NCBI RefSeq assembly: GCF_014203755.1
Contig: NZ_JACHJS010000001.1
Span: 3,472,001 to 3,536,000 of the forward strand
DNA: 64,000 nt
Origin: Saccharothrix violaceirubra
GTDB lineage: Bacteria > Actinomycetota > Actinomycetes > Mycobacteriales > Pseudonocardiaceae
Direction of reading: 5' to 3'
Each line of letters starts with the position of its first letter. Position 1 is the stretch's first letter. The position numbers and the translations under genes were made by a program. The notes beneath the pieces are model-generated. The model worked only from the letters and a program-made list of their open reading frames with translations. It was not told the origin of the DNA and made no database searches. Positions 48,501 through 54,965 of this stretch are shown here, piece by piece.

Positions 48501-48857
48501 GGTGAGCAGGGCGTACCGGACGGCGTTGGCGCCCGCGGCCAGGTCGGGCAGCGGCAGGGTGGCGGGCTGGTCGGCGGCCAGGCCGAGCACGCCACCGGTG
48601 AACCCGCCCAGTTGCAGCCACAGCCGCCGACGGGCGGCCGGTCCGGCGTTGATCCGGTAGCCGGCGTAGCCGGACAGGAACTTCGGGGTGGTGGAGGTGT
48701 CCACGTGGAAGTGGGTGTTCTGGAGCGCGACCACCGACGGCGTGCCGGACTCACCACAGCGTGCGACCGGCGTGGCCCGCGCGACGGGACTACCCGCGGC
48801 GAGGTCCGTGAACACCAGCAGAACGGCCAACAGACCGCCGACGACCCGACGAAGCAC
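42582..48857 (-). CDS. Giant sortase-anchored surface protein with Cys-paired cadherin-like repeats
   Basis: 2,091 residues. Signal peptide (LRRVVGGLLAVLLVF), N-terminal beta domains, then about a dozen Big_9/cadherin-like repeats (VxVLxNDxCxxC...GTVxxxxGxxxYTPxxGFxGxxxFTYxV). Ten repeats carry a CxxC or CxxxC pair right after the ND motif (NDACTSC, NDPCTTC, NDLCANC, NDSCGGC, NDDCPGC and others). Two DUF11-like repeats, a ~240-residue Thr-rich stalk and an SdrD-B-like domain (GTVWFDRNLNGVRDGNEWPL) follow. The C-terminus is LAQTG, a helix and RRRSR, an LAxTG-type signal of the class E sortases. GTG 48857 follows GGAGG. Probably a wall-linked adhesin; no sortase gene is nearby. Confidence 0.9.
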   Translation of the reverse strand: MLRRVVGGLLAVLLVFTDLAAGSPVARATPVARCGESGTPSVVALQNTHFHVDTSTTPKFLSGYAGYRINAGPAARRRLWLQLGGFTGGVLGLAADQPATLPLPDLAAGANAVRYALLTATGATTAAQSHTITLHDGPPGTGTPVCSRTFTYADVVDTIKALANKVDSVTSTASPTAKLGDAVTVTVNGHTGTLGAGPANDPGVLEYTPTTIGDFPASAWRLERTELRISPDGTAPQVTYVDGLYLSGASGPDRPYTATYTFRAIGPAATAARVRPIQYIASGTQVKHTDAGGTGFGDLPTVSPLAPLTLGKTRTAPADGVLAAGGGTASYAVRVANTGTASAVDAVVDTIPDDAAYVAGSLKIDGRTAADPVVSGRTLTVPGPIPVPAAGATTLTYSLALGATAGVRVNSAVARFGQTVVDTTADVTDSAPATASVTVLGSGALGVTDDSVSTPAGTAVVVNVLANDTSSSGLPLRVTSVSTPASGTAVLDPAGTVTYTPASGASGTRTFTYTATDGYSSRTATVTVAVLPAAITDTYATGKNTQLSGSSVLSNDACTSCTAAVLTAPSSGTVTVASNGTFTYTPASNFSGTATFTYRATDNAGRTADGQVRINVADLAPDYATTPYNTAVVVPVKANDPGCSGGCKPQAGTGAGRGTVTYSSGGTVIVTYTPTTGLWGLDGFTYGITGSSGSATTPATLLVGPPTNSAQTTYGVPVTVPLPAGGSCPNCVYSPGSAPANGSVTVDPATGAAVYTPAAGFAGTDSFTYVVADPASGLRISGTVNTTVGPLAADDSATVLQGQSVSGTVAANDSCPTTCTRTKLSNPSSGSVSFVGDGSYTYTPGSAIGQVSFTYRITSSVSGSAGSDGTVRITVRGAVDDTASTTPGTPVTVPVLTNDPCTTCTLSSVTTPASGTAEIVGGAVKYTPAAGFSGQVRFTYTLTKNSATTTADVVVTVAPIAAGDTATTVEGTPVDVLPLANDLCANCALTGLGTPSSGSVTRVDDVVTFTPAGVGTATFTYSAVDGSGNTFGGTVTVDVVAVPGVQADSATTPSGTPVVIPVLGNDSCGGCAVGIGSDPAHGTVSVDVRSRVVYRAAPGFSGADAFTYSVVDPTTGAYASASVGVTVTPVAVDDSTFTSVGVPVVVDVLANDACTDCVVSVDGSDPRVSLVPGGIRVAPVAGWTGTVTVGYTATDPATDASSSATLVVEVGDARPDSTTVAHGGAVTGLDVLANDDCPGCAVVAVGAASYGTATVRDGLVDWQPPADFAGLATFTYTTSSGAVSSVRILAAPPVLDLDVVVDQPKPVVVPSSATCAGCVVTVVTAADNGDVDGLVYTPRTGFTGTDTFDYLVTDPVSGRAVRGTVAVTVAAPAPRPELTVTATPPDAGVRPVAGQLITWTWTVTNSGNVALTALTPGTGACGASSLAVGASTTCTTSRTLVQSEVDGGSAVGAISVTAGSTAGPATGSGSDTVALARVPGLTVTGTATAPDDAGEGDVITVSYVVANTGNTTLSGVGVTVGGEALSCTATTVLPGASVTCTGTHTATADDVSAGSWSSTGVGSATSPGVAQPLTGQDSTSTPLTAPVPTTTTTPIVTTATTTTTTEPTTPTTTEPTTTTTESTTTTTTTTTTTTEPEPTTTTEVTTTTEPTTTTTTETTTETTSASVTTATTPTTATTTETAEPTTTITTATTPTTTETTEPTSTTVTTTTTTTEEPSTTTAPTPTTPTTEPTTTEPTTTTTTEPTVTTATTPPTTTEPTTTTTEPTTTTTTTTTTTTTEPTTTTGPTTTTTEPTTTTTTTEPTTTTSSTTTTSSSTTVSTTVPTTTTTPESPPVGVVSGTVWFDRNLNGVRDGNEWPLPGVQVTLMTTARAATRADEPPSQITGPDGGYAFTGVTPGDYQVRASITAAGFSYTSDSDGQADWTVDVSVAGGLTSGASFAGIGKGSVSGVIVDSRTGDPIPAAAVKCRWAGFDDVLDTTDDVLMDIVASTAGGFTLEQLPYGHYSCVGTDPATGTTSGVVDVDVVSAAPVDTRFPIVLDQPVTVPPATEPRRAPLAQTGVPAPWLTLLALGLLAFGWGLWFAATRSRRRSR
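43370..44100 (-). repeat. Thr-rich low-complexity stalk region
   Basis: Within the surface protein, about 240 codons are TTT(T/E)P-type runs. The DNA is GTGGTCGTG-like simple sequence on the plus strand. It is prone to length change and to spurious open frames on the other strand. Confidence 0.9.
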
Positions 48858-49078
48858 CCGACCCCACCTCCACGGACCGTTCCCGCTGCGGGGAGTGTGC
48901 GTCGGTGCCGCCGGGACCGCAGAGCGTGACCGCCCTGTCGGGTGGTTTCGGCCGCGGATCACCCGGAAGAAGGTGCCCGAGTGCGTATTTCGGGGTGTCC
49001 GAGTGGAGGACTCGCGGGTTTGCGCGGCCGGCCACCTGGCGTGAAATTGGTTCACGTGCGGGTGTTAGTGTCCGCGCC

Positions 49079-49732
49079 ATGCGCAGAATCGGGGGCATCC
49101 TACTCTCTTTGGCGATCTTGGTGGGCTGTTCGTCCACTCCGGACGCCGCGCCGTCGAGCACCGCGCCGGCCACCACCACGACCAGCAGCGCCGCGCCGGC
49201 CACGCCCGATCCCGCCCTGATCGAAGGCCGGCTGCAAAAGGCCCAACTGCCCGACGACGTGCTCGGCCCGCTGGGCTATACGCGCAAATCGGACAACGAG
49301 CAGAAGAATTACACGATCATGTCCTGCCCGACGGAACTGGGCACCGAGGGCGCCATGGCGATGACCAAGCTCGCCACGTACTGGACGAACAAGGCGGCAT
49401 TCTCCGCGTTCTCCCAGTACAGCGTGTCCTTCCGCCGCGTCGACGCGGCGGCCGAATCGGTCACGCTCGCGCGCAAGGCGCTGGAATGCCGGCCGTTCTC
49501 GATCGGCAAGGAGGGCCCGTTCAGCCCGGACGGCGAACTCACGCTGCCCGCGCTCGGCGGTGACGCCCAGTTCGCGGTCTGCTTCAAGAGCGAACTCATG
49601 CGCATCTGCGAGCTGGTCGTGACCAAGGCCGACCTGCTCACCCGGTTCATGTTCTACGGTCCCGCCACGGCCGACGCCCCCGGCGTGCTGGAGAAGGCCG
49701 GACGCGCGGTCGTCCCGCTGATGTCGGCCTAG
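49079..49732 (+). CDS. Lipoprotein of unknown function
   Basis: 217 residues. MRRIGGILLSLAILVGCSST contains a lipobox (LVGC), so it should be lipidated and surface-exposed. A Thr/Ser/Ala-rich linker leads to a PknH-sensor-like or YcgR-unrelated alpha/beta domain with YTIMSCPTELGTEGAMAM and three further Cys (LECRP, AVCFK, RICEL). No family assigned. TAGTGT ends 7 bases before the ATG, suggesting a leaderless message. Its stop overlaps the convergent sigma-factor gene by 4 bases. Confidence 0.75.
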   Translation: MRRIGGILLSLAILVGCSSTPDAAPSSTAPATTTTSSAAPATPDPALIEGRLQKAQLPDDVLGPLGYTRKSDNEQKNYTIMSCPTELGTEGAMAMTKLATYWTNKAAFSAFSQYSVSFRRVDAAAESVTLARKALECRPFSIGKEGPFSPDGELTLPALGGDAQFAVCFKSELMRICELVVTKADLLTRFMFYGPATADAPGVLEKAGRAVVPLMSA

Positions 49733-50694
49733 TCGACCGATTCCGGCAGGTCGAAGTGCGGGAAGTGCTCGGCGCCCACGAACGAGGTCACCTCGGCGAT
49801 GCGGTCGTCGCGCAGCGTCAGCACGTCGATCGACCACGGCAGGTGCGTGCCGGCGTCGTCGTCCCACAGGTAGCCCGCCACGGCGGGCTGCCCGTTGGCC
49901 GACGTCGGCACGTGCCGCCAGGAACCGCACGACCCCAGCGGCAACCGGGTGGCGAAGTCCATCACCGCGTCGAGGCCCCGGTACCAGTGCGCCATCGGTG
50001 GCATGGACCACGTCACGTCCGCCGTCAGCAACGCCACCAGTGCCGGGGCGTCGCCCTCCTCCAACGCCCGGCTGTACCGGGCCACGACGTCGCGCACCCG
50101 GTGGTCGTCGGGCCGGGTCGGCGGCTCCTTGCCGACCAGCACCCGCCGGGCGCGCGACAGCGCCGAGTTCACCGAGGTCGTCGTGGTGCCGAGCATCCCG
50201 GCGATCTCGGCCACCGCGAACCCCAGCACCTCGAACAGCAGCAACGCGGCACGCTGGTTGCCGGGCAGGTGCTGCACCGCGGCGACGAAGGCCAGCTCGA
50301 CGGCCTCGCGCTGCTCGTACTTCTCGGCCGGGTACGGCCCCAGCCACGCCACCTCGGTGACCGGCGGGTCGCCGACCACCGCGTGCTCGCTCGACGGCCG
50401 CAGGTCCACCGGCAACGCCCGGCGGCCCCGCGCGCTCACGGCGTCCAGGCACGTCCGCGTGGCCACGGCGTACAGCCAGGCCCGCAAGGACGACCGGCCC
50501 TCGTACCCGCCGATCCCCCGCCACGCGCGCAGCAACGCGTCCTGCAAGGCATCATCGGCGTCGTGCGTGGACCCGAGCATGCGGTAGCAGTGCGCGTGCA
50601 GCTCGTTGCGCAGCGGGCGGACGAGCCGCGTGAACGCCGCCGGGTCGCCGGCTCGCGCGAGGTCCACATCGGCCGGCGGAAAAACTTCCGTCAC
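49729..50694 (-). CDS. ECF sigma factor with C-terminal SnoaL-like domain
   Basis: 321 residues. Sigma region 2 (NELHAHCYRMLGSTHDADDA, LQDALLRAWRGIGGYEGRSS), region 4 (LPGNQRAALLLFEVLGFAVA, EIAGMLGTTTTSVNSALSRA), then a SnoaL/NTF2-like domain from about 200 (YSRALEEGDAPALVALLTAD, VTWSMPPMAHWYRG). This is the large SnoaL-tailed ECF type (TIGR02960-like). In this class the tail, not a separate anti-sigma factor, modulates activity. GTG 50694 lies 70 bases from the divergent hydrolase gene, which is its likeliest neighbour in function. Confidence 0.88.
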   Translation of the reverse strand: MTEVFPPADVDLARAGDPAAFTRLVRPLRNELHAHCYRMLGSTHDADDALQDALLRAWRGIGGYEGRSSLRAWLYAVATRTCLDAVSARGRRALPVDLRPSSEHAVVGDPPVTEVAWLGPYPAEKYEQREAVELAFVAAVQHLPGNQRAALLLFEVLGFAVAEIAGMLGTTTTSVNSALSRARRVLVGKEPPTRPDDHRVRDVVARYSRALEEGDAPALVALLTADVTWSMPPMAHWYRGLDAVMDFATRLPLGSCGSWRHVPTSANGQPAVAGYLWDDDAGTHLPWSIDVLTLRDDRIAEVTSFVGAEHFPHFDLPESVD

Positions 50695-50764
50695 GACCGA
50701 CGATTCTGCCCGACCACCGCAGTCTCCATTCCGAACGGCCACACCGAACCGGGAGGAACCCCAC

Positions 50765-51571
50765 ATGACCACCACCGCCGCGATCCTCGACGTGCCCGGC
50801 GCGCACCTCTACCACGAGGTGCGCGGCTCCGGCCCGCTCGTCGTCCTGGTCGGCGCGCCCATGGACGCCAACCCGTTCACGCCGTTGGCCGAGCTGCTCG
50901 CCGTCGACCACACCGTGGTGACCACCGACCCGCGCGGCATCAACCGCAGCACGGTCGACGACCCGGACGCCGACGCCACCCTGGACCTGCGCGCGTCCGA
51001 CCTGGCCGCGCTGATCCGGCACGTCGACGCCGGACCGGCCGTCGTGCTCGGGTCCAGCGGCGGCGCGGTGAGCACGCTGGCGCTCGCCCAGGCGTACCCG
51101 GACCTGGTGCGGGTCGCGATCGCGCACGAGCCGCCGCTCACCGAGGTCCTCGACGACCGCGAGGAGCTGCACCGCCGGACCGACGACATCATCGCCACCC
51201 ACCAGGGCGGCGACGTGCTCGGCGCCTGGCGCAAGTTCTTCGTGCTGGCGAACATCGACCTGCCGGAGCCGGTGTTCCTCCAGATGTTCGGCGGCGAGCG
51301 CACCCCGCAGGAGATCGCCGACGACGACTTCCAGCACAACCACATGATGCGGCCGACCACCCGCTGGCAGCCCGACGTCGCCGTGCTGCGCTCGATCGCG
51401 ACCCGGATCGTGATCGGCATCGGCGCGGAGTCCGGCGGCCAGTTCTGCGAGCGCACGTCGATCGCGCTGGGCCGACTGCTCGACGTGGAGCCGACGATCT
51501 TCCCGGGCGGCCACATCGGGTTCGCCGAGCAGCCCGAGGCGTTCGAGAAGGTGTTCCGCTCGGTCCTCTGA
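50765..51571 (+). CDS. Alpha/beta-hydrolase
   Basis: 268 residues. HEVRGSGPLVVLVGAPMDAN (oxyanion region), TTDPRGINRS, nucleophile elbow VVLGSSGGAVST (G-S-S-G-G) and catalytic His in FPGGHIGFAEQPEAF. Cytosolic, no signal. Substrate unknown. GGGAGGAACCCC precedes ATG 50765. It is divergent from the SnoaL-tailed sigma gene and ends 2 bases before the convergent regulator gene. Confidence 0.87.
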   Translation: MTTTAAILDVPGAHLYHEVRGSGPLVVLVGAPMDANPFTPLAELLAVDHTVVTTDPRGINRSTVDDPDADATLDLRASDLAALIRHVDAGPAVVLGSSGGAVSTLALAQAYPDLVRVAIAHEPPLTEVLDDREELHRRTDDIIATHQGGDVLGAWRKFFVLANIDLPEPVFLQMFGGERTPQEIADDDFQHNHMMRPTTRWQPDVAVLRSIATRIVIGIGAESGGQFCERTSIALGRLLDVEPTIFPGGHIGFAEQPEAFEKVFRSVL

Positions 51572-51573
51572 GG

Positions 51574-52713
51574 TCACTCGCCGATCAGCACCTCGCGGAT
51601 GCGGGTGCGCAGCAGCAGGGCGTCGGCCGGCAGCGGGCCGCTCTTCTCCAACACGCGGACGAACGCGGTGAGGTCGGAGCGGATCGTCGCCGAGTCGACG
51701 CCCCGCACGTCGTCGAGCAGGCCGAGCGCGAGCGTGCTGCCGTGGTCGAGGTCGCCCGCGTCCGCGTGCGACAGGGCCAGCCGCAGCCCGAAGCGGGCCC
51801 GCGAGCGGACCGCGTCGGCCCGGATCAGCGGAACCTGCTCGGCCAGCAGTTCGGCCGCCCGTGCGGGGCGGCCGAGGTGGTAGGTGGACCAGGCGCGGGC
51901 CACGGCGACCGGATCGGCGACGCTGGTCGTGCCGAACGCGGGCGGGCCGGAGGGGACGTCGCGGTTCAACTCGGCGGCCCGGTCCAGGGCGCGGCCGAAG
52001 AGGACCTCCTCCCCCGCCAGCGCGTAACCCTGTGCTTCACGTTGGGCGGCCAGCGAACGCACGGCGTTCGACACGCCGCGTGCGGCCTGCGCGCGTTTGG
52101 CGAGCTGCACGGTGCGCACGGAATCGTTGCGGTACATGGCGAACTCGGCCTGCCTGACCAACGAGTACGCGGCCAGTTCGCGGTCGCCGCCGCGTTCCGC
52201 GCACCGGACCGCTTCGTCGGTGAGCCGGATCGCGGCGTCGTCGTCGCCCGCCTCCTGGGCCATCCACCCGCCGTACTCCAGGTAGCGGGCGGCCAACAGC
52301 CACAACGCGTCGGTCAACTCCGGCTCGCGGTTCGACTCGGCCATCGCGCGCAGCGCACGGGCCTGTGGCACGAGTCCGGCGAGCACGACCGTCGGACTCG
52401 TGCGATGGCCGAGCGTGCGGTAAGCCGCGAACATCTCATGGTGCGCGGCGAGCGTGATGTCGTCCGCGTGCATGGAATGGCCTGGTGTCGGCGTCCCGCG
52501 CCGGGTCGGGATCGGGGTGAGCGCGACGAGCGCACCGCCGGCCCGCAACACCTGGTCGCACTTCTCGACCAGTTCCGGTTTCGCGGGCGAGTGGCCGTTC
52601 TCGACCTTGCTGAGATGACCGCGGCTGTAATGCACTAGGTTCGAAAGTTCGGACAGGGACAGTCCGCGCTCATGCCGCAGCCGTCTCAACTGGTTGGAGA
52701 AGGCGTCTTGCAC
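51574..52713 (-). CDS. XRE-family regulator with TPR-like C-terminus
   Basis: 379 residues. N-terminal HTH (LRRLRHERGLSLSELSNLVH, YSRGHLSKVENGHSPAKPEL), then about 300 residues of helical pairs with TPR spacing (DAAIRLTDEAVRCAERGGDR, ELAAYSLVRQAEFAMYRNDS). GTG 52713 follows GGAGGT at 7 bases. HTH-plus-TPR is the layout of peptide-responsive RRNPP regulators and also of many actinomycete XRE regulators with unknown ligands. It is divergent from a NUDIX gene. Two micro-ORFs lie beyond that gene. Confidence 0.85.
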   Translation of the reverse strand: MQDAFSNQLRRLRHERGLSLSELSNLVHYSRGHLSKVENGHSPAKPELVEKCDQVLRAGGALVALTPIPTRRGTPTPGHSMHADDITLAAHHEMFAAYRTLGHRTSPTVVLAGLVPQARALRAMAESNREPELTDALWLLAARYLEYGGWMAQEAGDDDAAIRLTDEAVRCAERGGDRELAAYSLVRQAEFAMYRNDSVRTVQLAKRAQAARGVSNAVRSLAAQREAQGYALAGEEVLFGRALDRAAELNRDVPSGPPAFGTTSVADPVAVARAWSTYHLGRPARAAELLAEQVPLIRADAVRSRARFGLRLALSHADAGDLDHGSTLALGLLDDVRGVDSATIRSDLTAFVRVLEKSGPLPADALLLRTRIREVLIGE

Positions 52714-52828
52714 GGTGACCACCTCCGCGTGCCAGTGTCGCGCAGGCACGCGACCGGGTCCGGTGTTGACCACAAACTGGCATGTTTTCGCCCGGCTGGC
52801 GGCGTTTCGAGAGGTGTTTCATGACCAC

Positions 52829-53413
52829 ATGGCAACTGAGCGGTGCGACGAGTCGGTTGGTGTGGTGATCGTGTGGCAGCGACTGGCGACAAGCGTCGTG
52901 CACAGCTCTCCGTGGTTCGAGGTGCACCGGGACGCCGTCGTGCGACCCGATGGCGGTCATGACACGTACGTGCACGTGGTGGCGCCGGGATCGGTGACGG
53001 TACTGGCGTTGGACGACGAAGACCGGGTCGTGCTCACCCGGCAGTGGATCTACACGCACGGCGGGACGCAGTGGCGGCTGCCCGGAGGCGGCGTCGACCC
53101 GAAGGACGCCTCGCCGGTCGACGCGGCCCGGCGTGAACTGGCCGAGGAAACGGGTTTACGAGCCCGCGAGTGGGAGCCGATCGGCACCATCCACGGTGCG
53201 GACAGCCTCAGCAACCACGTCGACCACATCTTCCTGGCCACCGGCCTGTCCGAGGGCGAGTCCGCCCTGGAGGCGGGCGAGCAGGACCTGCGCGTCCACC
53301 GCGTCCCGTTCGAGCGGGCGTTGGAGCTGGTCAGACGCGGCCAACTGCCTCATGCGGGGAGTGCGCACGCCCTGTTGGCGACCGCGTTGCGCAGGCTCAC
53401 TGTTTCCGACTGA
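52829..53413 (+). CDS. NUDIX hydrolase
   Basis: 194 residues. The NUDIX helix is GGGVDPKDASPVDAARRELAEETG split as GGGVDPKDASPVDA and ARRELAEETG. The REL-EE core is intact, while the first Glu of the GX5E part is Ala. LALDDEDRVVLTRQWIYTHGG precedes it and ADSLSNHVDHIFLATGL follows, as in ADP-ribose or nucleoside-sugar pyrophosphatases. ATG 52829 is the chosen start; GAGAGG is 14 bases upstream and an internal GTG is possible. It shares a divergent promoter region with the XRE regulator. Confidence 0.82.
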   Translation: MATERCDESVGVVIVWQRLATSVVHSSPWFEVHRDAVVRPDGGHDTYVHVVAPGSVTVLALDDEDRVVLTRQWIYTHGGTQWRLPGGGVDPKDASPVDAARRELAEETGLRAREWEPIGTIHGADSLSNHVDHIFLATGLSEGESALEAGEQDLRVHRVPFERALELVRRGQLPHAGSAHALLATALRRLTVSD

Positions 53414-53556
53414 GCCCGGAAACAGGAAACCCATTCTCACGACCGCCCAGTGGCGCCATTCTTGACGTGCCGGCGAAAACAGAGGACGCCGGACCGGGAG
53501 AAGGAAACCGGGAAGCACGTCGGAAGAATGAAGCGATCCAGGGGAGGGTGATCGTC

Positions 53557-53661
53557 ATGAGGATGCACTGTGCGCTGTCGACGCTCGTGCGATTGGCAGC
53601 GACCTGCCTTCTCGTCGGATTTCTCGTCGGCGGGTTCTTCGCGGTGGCGGTAATGTCCTGA
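53557..53661 (+). CDS. Small hydrophobic membrane peptide (34 residues)
   Basis: ATG 53557 has GGGGAGGG 8 bases upstream. MRMHCALSTLVRLAATCLLV then GFLVGGFFAVAVMS is one membrane helix with an Arg-containing N-terminus. It could be a signal-peptide-like pheromone precursor or a toxic membrane peptide. The strong ribosome binding site argues that it is translated. The next micro-ORF follows after 42 bases. Confidence 0.5.
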   Translation: MRMHCALSTLVRLAATCLLVGFLVGGFFAVAVMS

Positions 53662-53703
53662 ATTCCGGTCCGGCGCCCTCCTCCATCCGGGGGGAGGTGT
53701 CAC

Positions 53704-53763
53704 ATGGAACCGCACGTCATCATCACCGTTCTGACCACCTTGCTGTCCGACTCCACGTTCTGA
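53704..53763 (+). CDS. Micro-ORF (19 residues)
   Basis: GGGGGAGGTGTCAC immediately before ATG 53704 is a near-ideal ribosome binding site. The frame encodes MEPHVIITVLTTLLSDSTF and stops TGA 53761-53763. It follows the 34-residue membrane peptide on the same strand. No homolog recognised. A signalling peptide, leader peptide or bacteriocin-like pair are all possible. Confidence 0.45.
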   Translation: MEPHVIITVLTTLLSDSTF

Positions 53764-53846
53764 CCCTCAGGCCCGCCGGCACCCGCCGCGCGGGCCGGAG
53801 GTCGTTCACGCACCGATCCGGTACGAAGAACCGACCGGCCCGGCGA

Positions 53847-54170
53847 TCACGACTTCCGCCTTTCAAGCCCGTTCCGATGGCGAAGCCACAGGGTCTCCAC
53901 CCACAGGTTCGATCCGGGCGGCGGCTCCACGGTCACCGGGTGCACCGGCGAACTCTCGATCAGGTGCATCAACGCCCACGACAACCCGAAGCAGTTGTCG
54001 GGCCCGAAGCACTCGAGAAGAAGCCGGGCCTCGTCCTCGGTAACCGGGCGTTCGATGGCCCGAAAGAGACGATCCACGTCCTCGAACCGTGCGTCGTCCA
54101 CCGAATCGTCATCCTCGGCAGGCAACGGTCCGAGCGCGTGCAGCAGTCGGACCTCGTCGCGGACGACCAT
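53847..54170 (-). CDS. Unrecognised small protein in the immunity region
   Basis: 107 residues from ATG 54170. Acidic and Leu-rich (LLHALGPLPAEDDDSVDDARF, LLLECFGPDNCFGLSWALMH, VTVEPPPGSNLWVETLWLRH). It is the last of the minus-strand frames downstream of the Rhs gene, where extra immunity genes normally accumulate. It has an EPPPGS turn and two Trp, and no known domain. An immunity role is inferred from position only. Confidence 0.6.
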   Translation of the reverse strand: MVVRDEVRLLHALGPLPAEDDDSVDDARFEDVDRLFRAIERPVTEDEARLLLECFGPDNCFGLSWALMHLIESSPVHPVTVEPPPGSNLWVETLWLRHRNGLERRKS

Positions 54171-54214
54171 GACCGGATCTTACAAGAGATGCGCCGCACG
54201 ACCGGCAGCCACGA

Positions 54215-54295
54215 TCACATCGATCCCGAATTCCCGCGCATGGCGTCGAACTCGGCAAGCCAGGCGACGAAGTCCACCTGTCCGTGCGGGTACAC
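54215..54295 (-). pseudogene. Fragment of an immunity-like gene (26 codons)
   Basis: GTG 54295, nine bases past the SUKH-4 stop, reads MYPHGQVDFVAWLAEFDAM and ends TGA 54215. It resembles the C-terminal end of a larger protein. Polymorphic toxin loci often keep displaced immunity tails. A genuine micro-gene cannot be excluded. Confidence 0.35.
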
Positions 54296-54304
54296 CTTGC
54301 GAAG

Positions 54305-54946
54305 TCACCACACGTCAATGATCTGGTCTTTCCAGAATGACGATTCTTCCAAAATTTCCGAATCTATCTCCCGGAACTGACCGAGGAGGTGGTGACACAA
54401 TGCCAGGTAAGATTCATACGGGTCGACGGATAGGTCGACCTTGCCTGCACGCGCCTGGGCCAACTCACACTGCCCCGCCGCCTTCTCCCACTCGGCCAGC
54501 AAAGGCAACAGCGCATTCCAGAGCCAGGCACACCGGACGAAGCGAGCGATCGAAGAGTTCACGAGCCTGGGCAGCATGCCGTCCGGATAAAGATGCTTCA
54601 GGCCCGGATGGACTTCACTGCTCTGCGGGAATGAGAACACATCTCCGCCACCTTCGACCACAGCAAGGGTGGAAATACCCAGCTTGCCAAGAATATAGAT
54701 CCGTCGGCCATCACGTGCGACCGTCGGCGTTCCGGACTCTTGGAAGCCTCCGACGATTCCCATCAGTCCGTCTGCCCTTGCAGGCGGCAGACCGTACAGC
54801 GCCAAGACCTCTTTTTCGTCCGCCGCGATTCTCCATTCACCCAGCACGGATCCCGGAAGAACCGGGGCTCCGTCGACCAGGCTCAGAAAGTCGAGATCTT
54901 GCCCGAGTATCCGGTCGACAACTTCTCGCATATCGTGGAGTTTCAC
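54305..54946 (-). CDS. SUKH-4 family immunity protein
   Basis: 213 residues. GEWRIAADEKEVLALYGLPP, YILGKLGISTLAVVEGGGDV and PDGMLPRLVNSSIARFVRCA are typical of the SUKH-4 branch of the SMI1/KNR4 superfamily, which neutralises polymorphic toxins. GTG 54946 follows GGGAG and lies 19 bases after the Rhs stop, the classic toxin-immunity spacing. It should bind and block the Rhs C-terminal domain. Base composition is AT-richer than in most neighbours. Confidence 0.85.
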   Translation of the reverse strand: MKLHDMREVVDRILGQDLDFLSLVDGAPVLPGSVLGEWRIAADEKEVLALYGLPPARADGLMGIVGGFQESGTPTVARDGRRIYILGKLGISTLAVVEGGGDVFSFPQSSEVHPGLKHLYPDGMLPRLVNSSIARFVRCAWLWNALLPLLAEWEKAAGQCELAQARAGKVDLSVDPYESYLALCHHLLGQFREIDSEILEESSFWKDQIIDVW

Positions 54947-54965
54947 GACTCTCCCACCGGAAATA

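Noticed and set aside
44101..48857. The possibility that CxxC repeats are zinc ribbons or rubredoxin-like domains
   Set aside because: Each repeat has only one cysteine pair and the surrounding sequence is Big_9/cadherin-like beta sandwich in an exported protein, so local disulfides are more likely than four-Cys metal sites.
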